Part shown: piece by piece, positions 33,582-42,278 of the stretch
Position numbering within the stretch: the first letter of the stretch is position 1
Layout of the letters: each line of letters starts with the position of its first letter
DNA from: Lutimonas halocynthiae
Lineage (GTDB): Bacteria > Bacteroidota > Bacteroidia > Flavobacteriales > Flavobacteriaceae
Length of the DNA stretch: 64,000 nt
NCBI RefSeq assembly: GCF_030409835.1
Contig: NZ_JAUFQO010000016.1
Coordinates: 842,263-906,262, forward strand
Direction: 5' to 3'
Program-made: the position numbers and the translations under genes
The notes under the pieces: model-generated
The model's input: only the letters and a program-made list of their open reading frames with translations
The model's database searches: none
Told to the model about the DNA's origin: nothing

Positions 33582-33890
33582 AAATCGGATTACCTCCCTT
33601 CAGTCGCTGATCCTGATTTGGGGAACGATGCTAAAGCAAAATCTGACGACAAATCAAAATTCAACATTCCGTGTTTGATATTCGAAATTCCAATCTTCAA
33701 TCTTCAATCTCAAATCTCAAATCTCCAATCTTCAATCTCAAATCTTAAATTAGGATTACCTCCCTGCGGTCGGTGATCCTGAAGGGGTGTCGATGCCAAA
33801 ACAAAATCCTTTACAATTGTTTCACAATTGAGTATTTTTTGTTTTCACCCCTTTATGAAAGCAAGCTTTCAATGGGGTGAAAACAAAAAA
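33582..33890. repeat. Hairpin array and low-complexity repeats downstream of tRNA-Pro(TGG)
   Basis: Inverted repeats lie at 33582-33619 (AAATC-GGATTACC against its partner), 33753-33779 (GGATTACC/GGTGATCC), 33784-33851 (outer GGGGTG/CACCCC, inner CAATTGT/ACAATTG) and 33835-33890 (17-bp outer arms TTTTTTGTTTTCACCCC and complement, inner TGAAAGC/GCTTTCA). Between them, 33690-33750 is a degenerate run of AATCTTC/AATCTCA units. The elements correspond to those at 11973-12216, though some stems have different sequences. No convincing gene lies here. Confidence 0.75.
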
Positions 33891-33920
33891 TCCCTTCAAA
33901 CTAAAGTTTGAAAGGATTTT
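33887..33920 (-). terminator. Terminator hairpin of tRNA-Pro(TGG)
   Basis: On the minus strand, six bases after the tRNA, AAAATCC and TTCAAACT segments pair with their complements with one C/A mismatch and a very small loop, followed by T-rich RNA. It is a typical intrinsic terminator and belongs to the hairpin array that continues downstream. Confidence 0.75.
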
Positions 33921-33926
33921 GCTTTG

Positions 33927-34001
33927 TCGGGGTGGCAGGATTCGAACCTGCGGCCTCCACGTCCCAAACGTGGCGCGATAACCGGGCTACGCTACACCCC
34001 G
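33927..34001 (-). tRNA. tRNA-Pro (anticodon TGG)
   Basis: A 75-base cloverleaf on the minus strand: acceptor CGGGGTG/CACCCCG with discriminator A, anticodon stem CCACG/CGTGG around loop TTTGGGA (anticodon TGG), variable loop AGGCC and T-arm GCAGG-TTCGAAT-CCTGC. No CCA is encoded. It closely resembles the tRNA-Pro(GGG) at 12265-12339 in the acceptor and D-arms. Confidence 0.95.
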
Positions 34002-34065
34002 AATGATTACCAATTTTAAGGCTGCAAAGATAATACTTAATATTAGATATTCAAGTAAAATATTA

Positions 34066-34392
34066 TTAATCTTCAAAGGCAAGTGGATATAAGCGCTCAA
34101 TTGCCATTTCTAATTCCCCTACTCCAATGTGCCTGCTCTTTCTTAGAAACTCTTTACCATCTATGAATAATAATATGGTTGGTTCAACAAATACCTGGTG
34201 ATTGGCAGAAAATTCAGGCGATGCATTCATATCGATAAAAATAAAAACCAATTTTGGGAATTTCTCATTTAACAAAGCCTTTACTTTAGGTTCCAGGGCT
34301 TCACCAACAGAGCAGCTGTTGGTTGCAAAATATAACACTACTCCCCTGTTCTCAACAATAAGTTGTTCCAAATCATTTTCTAATGGTACCAT
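34066..34392 (-). CDS. Thioredoxin-fold protein without the CxxC pair
   Basis: A 108-residue protein with the thioredoxin layout: strand GVVLYFAT, then SCSVGEALEPKVKALL where the WCGPC motif should be, strand LVFIFIDMN, and the cis-proline segment FVEPTILLFIDG. Only one cysteine, Cys27, remains; the second redox position is Gly30. It therefore cannot do normal dithiol exchange but may form mixed disulphides or act as a binding module. It is divergent from the thioredoxin reductase gene (179 bases apart), which suggests but does not prove a redox link. Confidence 0.78.
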   Translation of the reverse strand: MVPLENDLEQLIVENRGVVLYFATNSCSVGEALEPKVKALLNEKFPKLVFIFIDMNASPEFSANHQVFVEPTILLFIDGKEFLRKSRHIGVGELEMAIERLYPLAFED

Positions 34393-34532
34393 TTAATAGC
34401 CTCTTTAATCAATAATGTAAGTTTCAATAGACATACTCGTCAATTACTGAAGTCAAATTTAACCATTAAAAACTGTTATAACAGTATTGAAAAAAAAGAT
34501 ATTGAATCGTATTTTAAACGTAGAGATTTGCA

Positions 34533-34540
34533 TATTTTTG
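34533..34540 (+). promoter_or_regulatory. -7 promoter element before trxB (TATTTTTG)
   Basis: TATTTTTG matches TAnnTTTG and lies 32 bases before the trxB ATG, at a normal distance for a short leader. A -33 TTTG at the right spacing is not clear. Confidence 0.45.
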
Positions 34541-34571
34541 TTAACTGAAAAATTTAAAAAAAGAGATCATA

Positions 34572-35519
34572 ATGGATGGCACTATAGAAAGAATTAAATG
34601 TTTGATAATTGGATCAGGACCTGCTGGCTATGCCGCCGCTATTTATGCTGCTAGAGCAGATTTAAAACCTGTTGTTTATACGGGTATGCAAATGGGCGGT
34701 CAATTGACTACAACAACTGAAGTTGATAACTATCCGGGATACCCTAACGGGACCGATGGAACTGCAATGATGGATGATTTTAAAAATCAGGCTGAAAGAT
34801 TTGGAACTGACGTGAGGTTCGGAATGGCTACCAAAGTTGAGTTTAGCAATGAAGTAGGTGGAATTCATAAAGTAACTATTGACGAGTCAAAAATAGTAGA
34901 AGCAGATACTGTGATTATATCGACAGGGGCTACTGCAAAATACCTAGGTATTGAGAGTGAACAACGTCTTATTGGAGGTGGTGTTTCTGCCTGCGCTACT
35001 TGTGATGGCTTCTTCTATAAAGGACAGGATGTTGTGGTGATTGGAGCAGGAGATACTGCGGCCGAAGAGGCAACGTATTTGTCTAATATCTGTAAGAAAG
35101 TAACCATATTAGTTAGAAAAGATTATATGAGAGCTTCTAAAGCGATGCAACATCGGGTAACTAAAACAGAGAATATCGAGGTGATGTATAATACTGAACT
35201 AGATGAAGTTTTAGGCGATCAGGTAGTTGAAGGCGTTCGCGTTTTCAATAATATTAGTAATGAAAAAACCCAACTTGATGTAACGGGTGTTTTTGTAGCC
35301 ATCGGACATAAACCAAATACAGATATTTTTAAAGGAATTCTGGATATGGATGAAGTGGGTTATCTTGCCACAAAAGGCAAAACTACCAAGACAAATCTTC
35401 CTGGCGTTTTTGCGGCAGGTGATGTACAAGATAAAGAATATAGACAGGCGATCACTGCAGCAGGAACTGGCTGTATGGCAGCACTAGACGCTGAAAGATA
35501 TTTAGGTTCCTTAGTATAA
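34572..35519 (+). CDS. trxB: Thioredoxin reductase
   Basis: A 315-residue flavoprotein that reduces thioredoxin with NADPH. FAD site: LIIGSGPAGYAAAIYAARA (residues 11-29). Redox-active pair: Cys141 and Cys144 in SACATCDGFF. NADPH site: VVVIGAGDTAAEEATYLSN. Second FAD motif: GVFAAGDVQDKEYRQAITAA near the end. Length and motif order are those of low-molecular-weight TrxB. It has its own terminator (35540-35565). Confidence 0.96.
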   Translation: MDGTIERIKCLIIGSGPAGYAAAIYAARADLKPVVYTGMQMGGQLTTTTEVDNYPGYPNGTDGTAMMDDFKNQAERFGTDVRFGMATKVEFSNEVGGIHKVTIDESKIVEADTVIISTGATAKYLGIESEQRLIGGGVSACATCDGFFYKGQDVVVIGAGDTAAEEATYLSNICKKVTILVRKDYMRASKAMQHRVTKTENIEVMYNTELDEVLGDQVVEGVRVFNNISNEKTQLDVTGVFVAIGHKPNTDIFKGILDMDEVGYLATKGKTTKTNLPGVFAAGDVQDKEYRQAITAAGTGCMAALDAERYLGSLV

Positions 35520-35539
35520 GTACCTAAAAACACGATATT

Positions 35540-35565
35540 AGCCCGGTTCATCTGGGCTTTTTTTA
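35540..35565 (+). terminator. Intrinsic terminator of trxB
   Basis: AGCCC and GGGCT pair around a nine-base loop and are followed by a run of eight T. It lies 21 bases after the trxB stop. Confidence 0.85.
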
Positions 35566-35626
35566 TGTCTAATAAAACGGTTTCGTAAATATTTTTACTT
35601 AATCCATCTTAAAATTGCAGATAACG

Positions 35627-35634
35627 TAACTTTG
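35627..35634 (+). promoter_or_regulatory. -7 promoter element before the SLC13 carrier (TAACTTTG)
   Basis: TAACTTTG fits TAnnTTTG, 26 bases before the ATG at 35660 and after the trxB terminator. Confidence 0.45.
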
Positions 35635-35659
35635 TAATCTATTAACTAAGTAATAACAC

Positions 35660-37102
35660 ATGGCTGATTCTAGGACCGCCTCCATGCGGTATTTAAAAAA
35701 ATTTCAACACGTTGTCGACATACAACAAAAGATTATTTATTTTTTACTAAGCGCTATTTTTGCTTTTGTAATGACCTACTGGATCAATAGTCCAGAATTA
35801 GATCAAGCACAGGTTTATGTTTTATTCTTATTGTTTTTTTCAATTGGTCTATGGGTAACTGAAGCCGTTCCTCCCTTTGCCGTTGGACTATTAATATTCG
35901 GTTTTCTGGTATTTGCCCTTGGCGGATATTATGCAGAAATTGATCCTGAGAATGCGTCAAAATATGTGGCAAAATATGTTCAAACCTGGTCTAACAGTGT
36001 TATTTGGCTGATGCTTGGTGGATTTGTAATGGCAGAGGCCATGCAAAAAGTAGGATTAGACAAGACGCTTTTTAAAATGACTATTTCTAAATTTGGGACA
36101 AAACCACGAAATGTATTGTTGGGTATTATGCTTGTAACGGCTATTTTTTCAATGATCATGTCAAATACGGCTACCACCGCAATGATGATAGCCGCGGTTA
36201 TACCTTTTATCAATACGCTTGACAAAAATTCGCCTTTTGCAAAAGCGCTACTGATCGGAATTCCTGCTGCTGCATCCTTAGGCGGAATGGGTACCATTAT
36301 CGGTTCTCCTCCAAATGCTATAGCAGTTGACGCCATGAGTAACCATGGAGTTCAATTTGGTTTTCTTGAATGGATGATGATTGGTTTTCCTGTAGCAGTA
36401 ATCATGGTGCTCCTTTTTTGGGTATTTCTAATCAGTAGATTTGTTCCTAAAGTATCAACTATAGATCTGGATTTTTTAGAAGACCTGGATACAAATAACA
36501 ATTCAAGAATATTTATTATCAAAAGAAAAATAGTATTAGGAGTACTTCTCTTAACACTGGTATTATGGTTAACCGGTAATGTTCATGGCATTCCTGCCTC
36601 AGCTGTTTCTTTGCTGCCCATAATGCTTTTAACGCTTTTGGGTATTGTTTCTGGTAATGATGTTAGAAAATTACCCTGGGATACCTTAATGCTGGTTGCA
36701 GGTGGTCTGTCTCTTGGTTTAGCCATTCAGGAAACTGGTTTAGCAGAACATTATGTAAAACTGTTGAATAATTATGATCTGAATCTATATGCCTTAATGG
36801 CTGTATTCTCGCTGCTCACGGTAATACTTTCAAACTTTATGAGTAATACGGCAACGACCACAATACTGATTCCTATAGCGATTATATTGGTTTCATCAAA
36901 TCAAGTGATTCTTCCTTTGGTTATTGGTTTAAGTGCTTCAGCCGCCTTGTTTTTACCTATTTCGACACCGCCAAATGCTATTGCCTTTAGTACCGGTAAA
37001 CTGGATCAAAAAGATTTTAGAGCTGGTGGACTTTTCGCAGGTATTCTAGGGCCTGTTGTGATCATAATTATGGTTTTGATCATGAACGCCCTTTATGCTT
37101 AA
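35660..37102 (+). CDS. SLC13/DASS-family sodium:dicarboxylate or anion symporter
   Basis: A 480-residue carrier with about eleven to twelve membrane helices. The two SNT motifs that bind sodium and substrate are present (MSNTATTAMM near residue 169; MSNTATTTIL near residue 395), each followed by its helix-break motif (GTIIGSPPNAIAV; LPISTPPNAIAF). This inverted-repeat layout is that of VcINDY-type carriers for C4-dicarboxylates, citrate or sulphate. No neighbouring catabolic genes indicate the substrate. The gene converges with the downstream PopT pair. Confidence 0.92.
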   Translation: MADSRTASMRYLKKFQHVVDIQQKIIYFLLSAIFAFVMTYWINSPELDQAQVYVLFLLFFSIGLWVTEAVPPFAVGLLIFGFLVFALGGYYAEIDPENASKYVAKYVQTWSNSVIWLMLGGFVMAEAMQKVGLDKTLFKMTISKFGTKPRNVLLGIMLVTAIFSMIMSNTATTAMMIAAVIPFINTLDKNSPFAKALLIGIPAAASLGGMGTIIGSPPNAIAVDAMSNHGVQFGFLEWMMIGFPVAVIMVLLFWVFLISRFVPKVSTIDLDFLEDLDTNNNSRIFIIKRKIVLGVLLLTLVLWLTGNVHGIPASAVSLLPIMLLTLLGIVSGNDVRKLPWDTLMLVAGGLSLGLAIQETGLAEHYVKLLNNYDLNLYALMAVFSLLTVILSNFMSNTATTTILIPIAIILVSSNQVILPLVIGLSASAALFLPISTPPNAIAFSTGKLDQKDFRAGGLFAGILGPVVIIIMVLIMNALYA

Positions 37103-37129
37103 TAAAGAGAAGTACCTTGATAATTTGAG

Positions 37130-38149
37130 TTAGGAGGACGGTATTTTATCACGGCCAATCCAATCAAGAACCAGTAATATTGCCAATCCAAATAGGATGT
37201 AGAACAAGGCATACCAGGTAGTCGGATCTGATATACTTGGTAAATATCTTTGGTAATTCTCAACGATTCTATTATCCAGACTATCAAAGAGGTAAACACC
37301 TTCTTCCATTTTGTAAATGGTCTTCTTCCACGGCCAGACAATACCTAAAGACCCTCCGATAAAGCCAATGATTAAAGCAGTTATAAGTTGATGGTATCTT
37401 TTTAACAGAAAGCCTAATATGTGTGAGGTAATGACCAATCCAAAAATAGATCCTAATCCAAAACTGGCAATGATCTTCATATAACGCATTCTTACCTGAT
37501 CATGAATAAAATCAAAATTCCAGGAAAACACATCTTGAATTGCTTTATATAATTCATTCACGGAATCTACCAGAAGTAGTACGTAATTCCCCATCAGAAT
37601 CAAAATAAAAGAGCCAGACAGCCCTGGTAAGGTCATGCCCGACACCCCGATAATTCCACAGAAAAATACAAACCATAAATTGTCATTTTCCTTTGCAGGA
37701 CTCATAAAACTAATGGAAATACCAATCGCAACACCAAGAAACATCGTGAACAGGTTGCTTCGAGAAAAATCGTTAAAATCTTTTGCTACATAATATATTG
37801 AACCCAATATCATCCCAAAAAAAGTAGCCCAAACATACAATTCAAAATTTTGAATTAAAAAATCGAGCACTCTGGAAACCGAAAAATAACTAAATGTACT
37901 TCCTGCAAAAACGAGTAAAAGAAAGCGGCCATTTACGTATTGATAGAAACTCTTGAATCGACCGTCCAATAAAAGCTTGAATGCCTTTCTATTGATCTTT
38001 TGAAGTGAATAAATTAACTCTTCATAAAATCCTGTTACAAAAGCGACAAGACCACCTGAAACACCAGGAACCTTATTTGCAGCTCCCATGCCCACCCCTT
38101 TAATAAAGAGTAATAGTTTATCCAAGAAAGATCTCGTGTTTTCAGGCAT
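37130..38149 (-). CDS. PopT-family (DUF368) undecaprenyl-phosphate transporter, copy 2
   Basis: A 339-residue polytopic protein with the DUF368 hallmarks: GVGMGAANKVPGVSGGLVAF near residue 16 and the second half repeat MTLPGLSGSFILILMGNY near residue 175. DUF368 (PopT) proteins were shown in other bacteria to return undecaprenyl phosphate across the cytoplasmic membrane for cell-wall recycling. It follows directly on a paralogue: the stop of the upstream gene is at 38150 and this ATG ends at 38149. Tandem pairs may have divided roles. The N-terminal start is supported by the position right after the preceding stop. Confidence 0.88.
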   Translation of the reverse strand: MPENTRSFLDKLLLFIKGVGMGAANKVPGVSGGLVAFVTGFYEELIYSLQKINRKAFKLLLDGRFKSFYQYVNGRFLLLVFAGSTFSYFSVSRVLDFLIQNFELYVWATFFGMILGSIYYVAKDFNDFSRSNLFTMFLGVAIGISISFMSPAKENDNLWFVFFCGIIGVSGMTLPGLSGSFILILMGNYVLLLVDSVNELYKAIQDVFSWNFDFIHDQVRMRYMKIIASFGLGSIFGLVITSHILGFLLKRYHQLITALIIGFIGGSLGIVWPWKKTIYKMEEGVYLFDSLDNRIVENYQRYLPSISDPTTWYALFYILFGLAILLVLDWIGRDKIPSS

Positions 38150-39073
38150 TTAATTATTTTTTTTTAACGCTAGCTTCTCAAGAACAATAATAGATAAGAA
38201 TCCAATGGCAGCTAAAAGCAAGGCATAAACCAACTGAGGGTCTCCTTCATAAGAAGATGGCAACACACTGATTTCATCCAGTACTTTTAATTTCCCATTG
38301 ATCATTTCAGTCTTAAGAACTTCTTTCCATGGCCATATTTTATTGAGAGAACCAACAATGAACCCGGTTAAAACAGCTAAAGTCAAATTTTCGTAGTGGT
38401 CAAAAAGCCATTTTAATAAACGTGAGAATGAAAGCAGTCCTACAACCATACCCAACATCATTACCCCCAAAAATCCAATATTTCTATCGTGGATAGCATC
38501 CAGAACGGGTTTATACATCCCTAATAAAAGAAGAATAAAACTTCCTGAAATTCCCGGAAGTATCATGGCACATATCGCCAATGCACCGGATAAAAAGATA
38601 TATGGATATGACGCATTTGTAACCTGTGGCGTAAGTGTTGTGATAAAATAGGCAAGCAAAGCACCAGTTATCAACAATACAATGGCGCCAATGTTCCATC
38701 TTGTAATTTGTTTGGCCACATAAATTATACTGGCTAAAACCAAACCAAAAAAGAAAGACCATATCAAAATTGGCTGTGTTTCAAGAAGGTGCTTAATAAG
38801 CTTTGCCAATGTGATAATACTCAAGCCAATTCCAATCACTAAGGACAGTAAAAAATTTCCATTTACAGCTTTCCACATTGCCGCAAACCCCTCTTTTTTC
38901 CATAATTTAATTGTTGCTAAATTGACCTTACTAATCGAATCAATTAACTCTTCATAAATTCCTGAAATAAAGGCAATTGTACCACCGGAAACACCAGGCA
39001 CAACATCAGCAGCACCCATTGCTACGCCCTTCAGTGAAATCACAAAATAATCTTTAAGGTTTCTCTTTCCCAA
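38150..39073 (-). CDS. PopT-family (DUF368) undecaprenyl-phosphate transporter, copy 1
   Basis: A 307-residue paralogue of the following gene. Motifs: GVAMGAADVVPGVSGGTIAF, then FISGIYEELIDSI, and AMILPGISGSFILLLLGMYK in the second half. It has about eight to ten membrane segments with re-entrant PGxSGG loops. It is the first gene of the pair and keeps the canonical Asp (GAAD) that is Asn (GAAN) in copy 2. It probably recycles undecaprenyl phosphate. Upstream on the same strand is the TPR protein gene, 95 bases away. Confidence 0.9.
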   Translation of the reverse strand: MGKRNLKDYFVISLKGVAMGAADVVPGVSGGTIAFISGIYEELIDSISKVNLATIKLWKKEGFAAMWKAVNGNFLLSLVIGIGLSIITLAKLIKHLLETQPILIWSFFFGLVLASIIYVAKQITRWNIGAIVLLITGALLAYFITTLTPQVTNASYPYIFLSGALAICAMILPGISGSFILLLLGMYKPVLDAIHDRNIGFLGVMMLGMVVGLLSFSRLLKWLFDHYENLTLAVLTGFIVGSLNKIWPWKEVLKTEMINGKLKVLDEISVLPSSYEGDPQLVYALLLAAIGFLSIIVLEKLALKKNN

Positions 39074-39168
39074 AATATCGAACTAAAAAATTAAGAGCCA
39101 AAGATAGCTAAATTTGCTCATTGAAAATCGATATAATTTGGGCAATTCAAATAGATAAACAGCTCGGA

Positions 39169-40566
39169 TTAGTCTAAATCCTTGAACTTGGCAATTAAGT
39201 TTTGTACTTCTGTTAAATCCATAACTGTAGGATATAACTCTTTGGCAACGCTCAAGTATTCATAATCTAATTTTAAGGCTGTCTCGAAGAAAAATAAGCC
39301 TTCTTTTTCCTTTTGCACCAAAAAGTGAAGTCCGCCTAAACGGTAAGTGATCTCTACAGCATCTTTGTATGTCTCACGAGCATCAAGCAAAACCCTGATG
39401 GCTTCATGAAATTCTCCTAGAAAATGTAATACATCGGCTAAAGCAAGGTATACTTCTAACCTGTCATCTTCTAGTCCAATGCACTTATAATAGGCCTTAG
39501 CGGCTTCTTCAAAGAGGTTTAATTTTAAATTAATCTCTGCAAACTTATGCCAGTAAAGATTGTTTTCTTCATCAATTCCAAGTGCCTTATTGATAAAATA
39601 TAATGCCTTGTGGTAATTTTTACTGCTGATATAAGTGTCGGCAAGAGCAAGCCATCCTTTATCAAGTAAAGGATCTTCATTTACTGTTTTATTATAAAAA
39701 TCTATAGCATCTCTGGTTGAATCGAGCTTTTCATAACACTTCCCAATTCTTAAATATGCAAAAGAAGTTGGCGTATCTAATTCCATCGTTTTATGATAAA
39801 ATACGATAGCTTCCTCATAATGACCAAGTTCCTCTAAAGTCTTCGCTTTTTCCAAGTGAGCACCTATAAATTCCTCATCAATTAATATGGAATATTCGAA
39901 TGCCTGCAATGCTTTTTGGTAATCATAAACAATATAATACTGTCTACCCAATTGATGCCAGGCAATTTCACTGTAAGGATCTTTTTCAATATAATCTTGC
40001 AGGTATGTAATTGCTTCAGCATGCTTTTTCATCATATCAAAGCAATAGATCACATTGTATAAAGAGGAATAGTTTTCATACTCCACATCAAGGCTCTTTG
40101 CAAAATTAAATCTTGCCGTATCAAAATCTTCAAGAAACAAATACTCCATCCCAATCATCGATAAAATCTCAGCATCTTCATCTGCATATAACAATGCTAT
40201 TTTAAGATTGTCGACAGCTTCCTGGTGTTTTCCTTTTTTTGAATAAATAGTTGCCTTTTGAATATATACATCTTCATTAGAAGGCTCAATTTCCTTTAAT
40301 TGATCCAGTAACTTTTCAGCTTTTTCAAGTTTTTCATCCAAAATTAGTAATTCAACATGTATCAGTTTTAAGACTACAGAAGATGGATGTTGTGAAAGCC
40401 CCAGATGTAATGCTTTTTTAGCCAAGGAGAATTTACCGCTGTCTACATAAAACAGAATTATTTCTTCGAATTCATTTGAATCAAAAAAATATACGCTATT
40501 GGTCTTTAACATCAATTCAAATTTTGATAAGGGTTGATTATCGTTATTATTTGAAAAATGCTGCAT
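39169..40566 (-). CDS. Tetratricopeptide-repeat protein
   Basis: A 465-residue protein composed almost entirely of TPR units (about ten to twelve), for example YIQKATIYSKKGKHQEAVDN, AWHQLGRQYYIVYDYQKALQ and AYLRIGKCYEKLDSTRDAID. It has no signal peptide or membrane segment, so it is cytoplasmic and a scaffold for protein contacts. The partner is unknown. Similar stand-alone TPR proteins are common in flavobacteria. It is divergent from pyrR. Confidence 0.88.
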   Translation of the reverse strand: MQHFSNNNDNQPLSKFELMLKTNSVYFFDSNEFEEIILFYVDSGKFSLAKKALHLGLSQHPSSVVLKLIHVELLILDEKLEKAEKLLDQLKEIEPSNEDVYIQKATIYSKKGKHQEAVDNLKIALLYADEDAEILSMIGMEYLFLEDFDTARFNFAKSLDVEYENYSSLYNVIYCFDMMKKHAEAITYLQDYIEKDPYSEIAWHQLGRQYYIVYDYQKALQAFEYSILIDEEFIGAHLEKAKTLEELGHYEEAIVFYHKTMELDTPTSFAYLRIGKCYEKLDSTRDAIDFYNKTVNEDPLLDKGWLALADTYISSKNYHKALYFINKALGIDEENNLYWHKFAEINLKLNLFEEAAKAYYKCIGLEDDRLEVYLALADVLHFLGEFHEAIRVLLDARETYKDAVEITYRLGGLHFLVQKEKEGLFFFETALKLDYEYLSVAKELYPTVMDLTEVQNLIAKFKDLD

Positions 40567-40688
40567 ATATTGGCTTTTTTATAGTTACTAAAGTAACATC
40601 AATTGTTGGCCGCTAAGAGCATGAGTTTAATTTTTCTTAACAATTTAATTAACAGCCTAAATATTATTTATCATCACAAAAAAAACTG

Positions 40689-40696
40689 TAACTTTG
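40689..40696 (+). promoter_or_regulatory. -7 promoter element before pyrR (TAACTTTG)
   Basis: TAACTTTG matches TAnnTTTG and is 29 bases before the pyrR ATG. The leader is too short for the PyrR-type antiterminator hairpins of Bacillus. Confidence 0.5.
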
Positions 40697-40724
40697 TTTC
40701 ATATTTAATGCCTTTAATGCTACT

Positions 40725-41270
40725 ATGGCCAAAAAGACCTTACTTAACGAAAAAGAAATATATATCATTCTTAATCGTCTGGCTTGTCAACTCATCGAAA
40801 ATCATCAGGACTTCAGTAATACCATTCTCATTGGAATACAACCCAGAGGCATATATCTAGCTGATCGACTGGTTCAGATCTTAACCGACGAGTATCAAGT
40901 TAAAAATATCAAGCTCGGAAAGCTTGACATCACTTTTTACAGGGATGATTTTAGGAGACGTGAAGATCCTTTAAGTGCTAGTTCAACCGATATCAATTTT
41001 ATTGTTGACAATAAAAATGTTGTTTTTATTGATGATGTTCTATTTTCTGGAAGGAGTATTAGAGCCGCATTAACTGCGATACAAGCATTTGGCAGACCTA
41101 AAAACATCGAATTGTTAGTACTGATTGACAGAAGGTTTAGCAGACACCTTCCTATACAACCTGATTATAAAGGACGTCAAGTTGACGTAATAAAGGATGA
41201 ACAAGTGAAGGTCGAATGGAAAGAAAACGAACCTAAGGATAAAGTTTGTATTGTTAGTCCGGATGTTTAA
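40725..41270 (+). CDS. pyrR: PyrR-type phosphoribosyltransferase (pyr regulator/uracil PRTase)
   Basis: A 181-residue type I phosphoribosyltransferase. The PRPP loop is VVFIDDVLFSGRSIRAALTA (near residue 103), and the LDITFYRDDF segment with the ILIDRRF-like stretch is typical of PyrR. It lies 60 bases before pyrB, as in Bacillus-type pyr operons. In Firmicutes PyrR binds pyr leader RNA; here the leader is too short for that, so it may act chiefly as an enzyme or regulate elsewhere. The ATG at 40725 is preferred to an earlier overlapping frame. Confidence 0.92.
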   Translation: MAKKTLLNEKEIYIILNRLACQLIENHQDFSNTILIGIQPRGIYLADRLVQILTDEYQVKNIKLGKLDITFYRDDFRRREDPLSASSTDINFIVDNKNVVFIDDVLFSGRSIRAALTAIQAFGRPKNIELLVLIDRRFSRHLPIQPDYKGRQVDVIKDEQVKVEWKENEPKDKVCIVSPDV

Positions 41271-41330
41271 CGGATTAAGTTTTATAAGGCATAGTTAACT
41301 GGATTATTAAATTCAATTGGAATAAAAGAA

Positions 41331-42263
41331 ATGGCTAAATTAAGCGTGTCCCATTTACTCGGGATAAAACATCTGAATCTTGAAGACATCAATTTGATTT
41401 TCAATACAGCAGATCATTTTAAAGAGGTAATTAACAGACCTATTAAGAAAGTTCCTTCCCTAAGAGACATTACAATTGCTAATTTATTCTTCGAAAACAG
41501 CACACGGACCAAGCTCTCATTTGAACTGGCCGAAAAGAGATTGTCTGCAGATATTATAAATTTTTCAGCCGCACAATCTTCGGTAAAAAAAGGAGAATCA
41601 CTTATTGATACTGCCAACAACATTCTTTCAATGAAGGTTGACATCATTGTAATGAGGCATCCAAATGAAGGCGCTGGTGACTTCCTCGCAAAACATGTTG
41701 ATGCAAAAATTGTCAATGCTGGTGATGGCGCTCATGAGCATCCTACACAGGCCTTATTAGATTCTTATTCAATCAGAGAAAAATTAGGAGATGTTAAGGG
41801 TAAAAAAGTAGTTATTATAGGTGATATACTCCATTCAAGGGTGGCACTTTCTAATATCTATGCACTTAAATTACAAGGAGCTGAAGTCAAACTTTGTGGC
41901 CCCACTACCCTTATCCCCAAATACATTACTAAATTAGGAGTGACTTACGAGAAAAATCTCAGAAAAGCCCTCGAATGGTGTGATGTAGCCAACGTATTAA
42001 GAGTACAACACGAAAGGATGGAGGTGAAATATTTCCCTTCTATTAGAGAATACACCCAATTATTTGGGATTAACAAAGAATTATTAGACAGCATAGATAA
42101 AGATATTGTGATTATGCACCCTGGCCCTATAAACAGAGGTGTTGAATTAACAAGTGATGTTGCCGATTCCAAGCAGTCTATTATTTTGAATCAGGTTGAA
42201 AACGGTGTCGCTATCAGGATGGCAGTTATTTATTTGCTTGCCCAACAAATTAAGCGAGATTAG
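41331..42263 (+). CDS. pyrB: Aspartate carbamoyltransferase, catalytic chain
   Basis: A 310-residue enzyme of pyrimidine synthesis that joins carbamoyl phosphate and aspartate. The carbamoyl-phosphate motif is FFENSTRTKLSFELA (near residue 48), with HPTQALLDSYSIRE and the aspartate-side loop near MHPGPINRGVEL. No regulatory chain (pyrI) is adjacent. Together with pyrR it forms the local pyrimidine unit; the following small genes are probably co-transcribed. Confidence 0.96.
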   Translation: MAKLSVSHLLGIKHLNLEDINLIFNTADHFKEVINRPIKKVPSLRDITIANLFFENSTRTKLSFELAEKRLSADIINFSAAQSSVKKGESLIDTANNILSMKVDIIVMRHPNEGAGDFLAKHVDAKIVNAGDGAHEHPTQALLDSYSIREKLGDVKGKKVVIIGDILHSRVALSNIYALKLQGAEVKLCGPTTLIPKYITKLGVTYEKNLRKALEWCDVANVLRVQHERMEVKYFPSIREYTQLFGINKELLDSIDKDIVIMHPGPINRGVELTSDVADSKQSIILNQVENGVAIRMAVIYLLAQQIKRD

Positions 42264-42278
42264 AAAAATCAGCAATTT

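Noticed and set aside
33690-33750. Short tandem AATCTTC-like units considered as a CRISPR array
   Set aside because: Units are only 6-12 bases, degenerate and without unique spacers; there are no cas genes.
33441-33776. Open frame of 111 codons on the plus strand
   Set aside because: It lies in the composite repeat and low-complexity AATCT-type runs; its peptide is a repeat translation (NLQSQISNLQSSISNLK) without family features.
37099-37341. Open frame of 80 codons on the minus strand at the end of the PopT copy 2 gene
   Set aside because: It lies in another frame of a well-supported gene and has no start context or family features of its own.
40697-40724. PyrR-controlled attenuator before pyrR
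   Set aside because: The leader expected from the -7 element is about 20 bases, too short for antiterminator and terminator hairpins.
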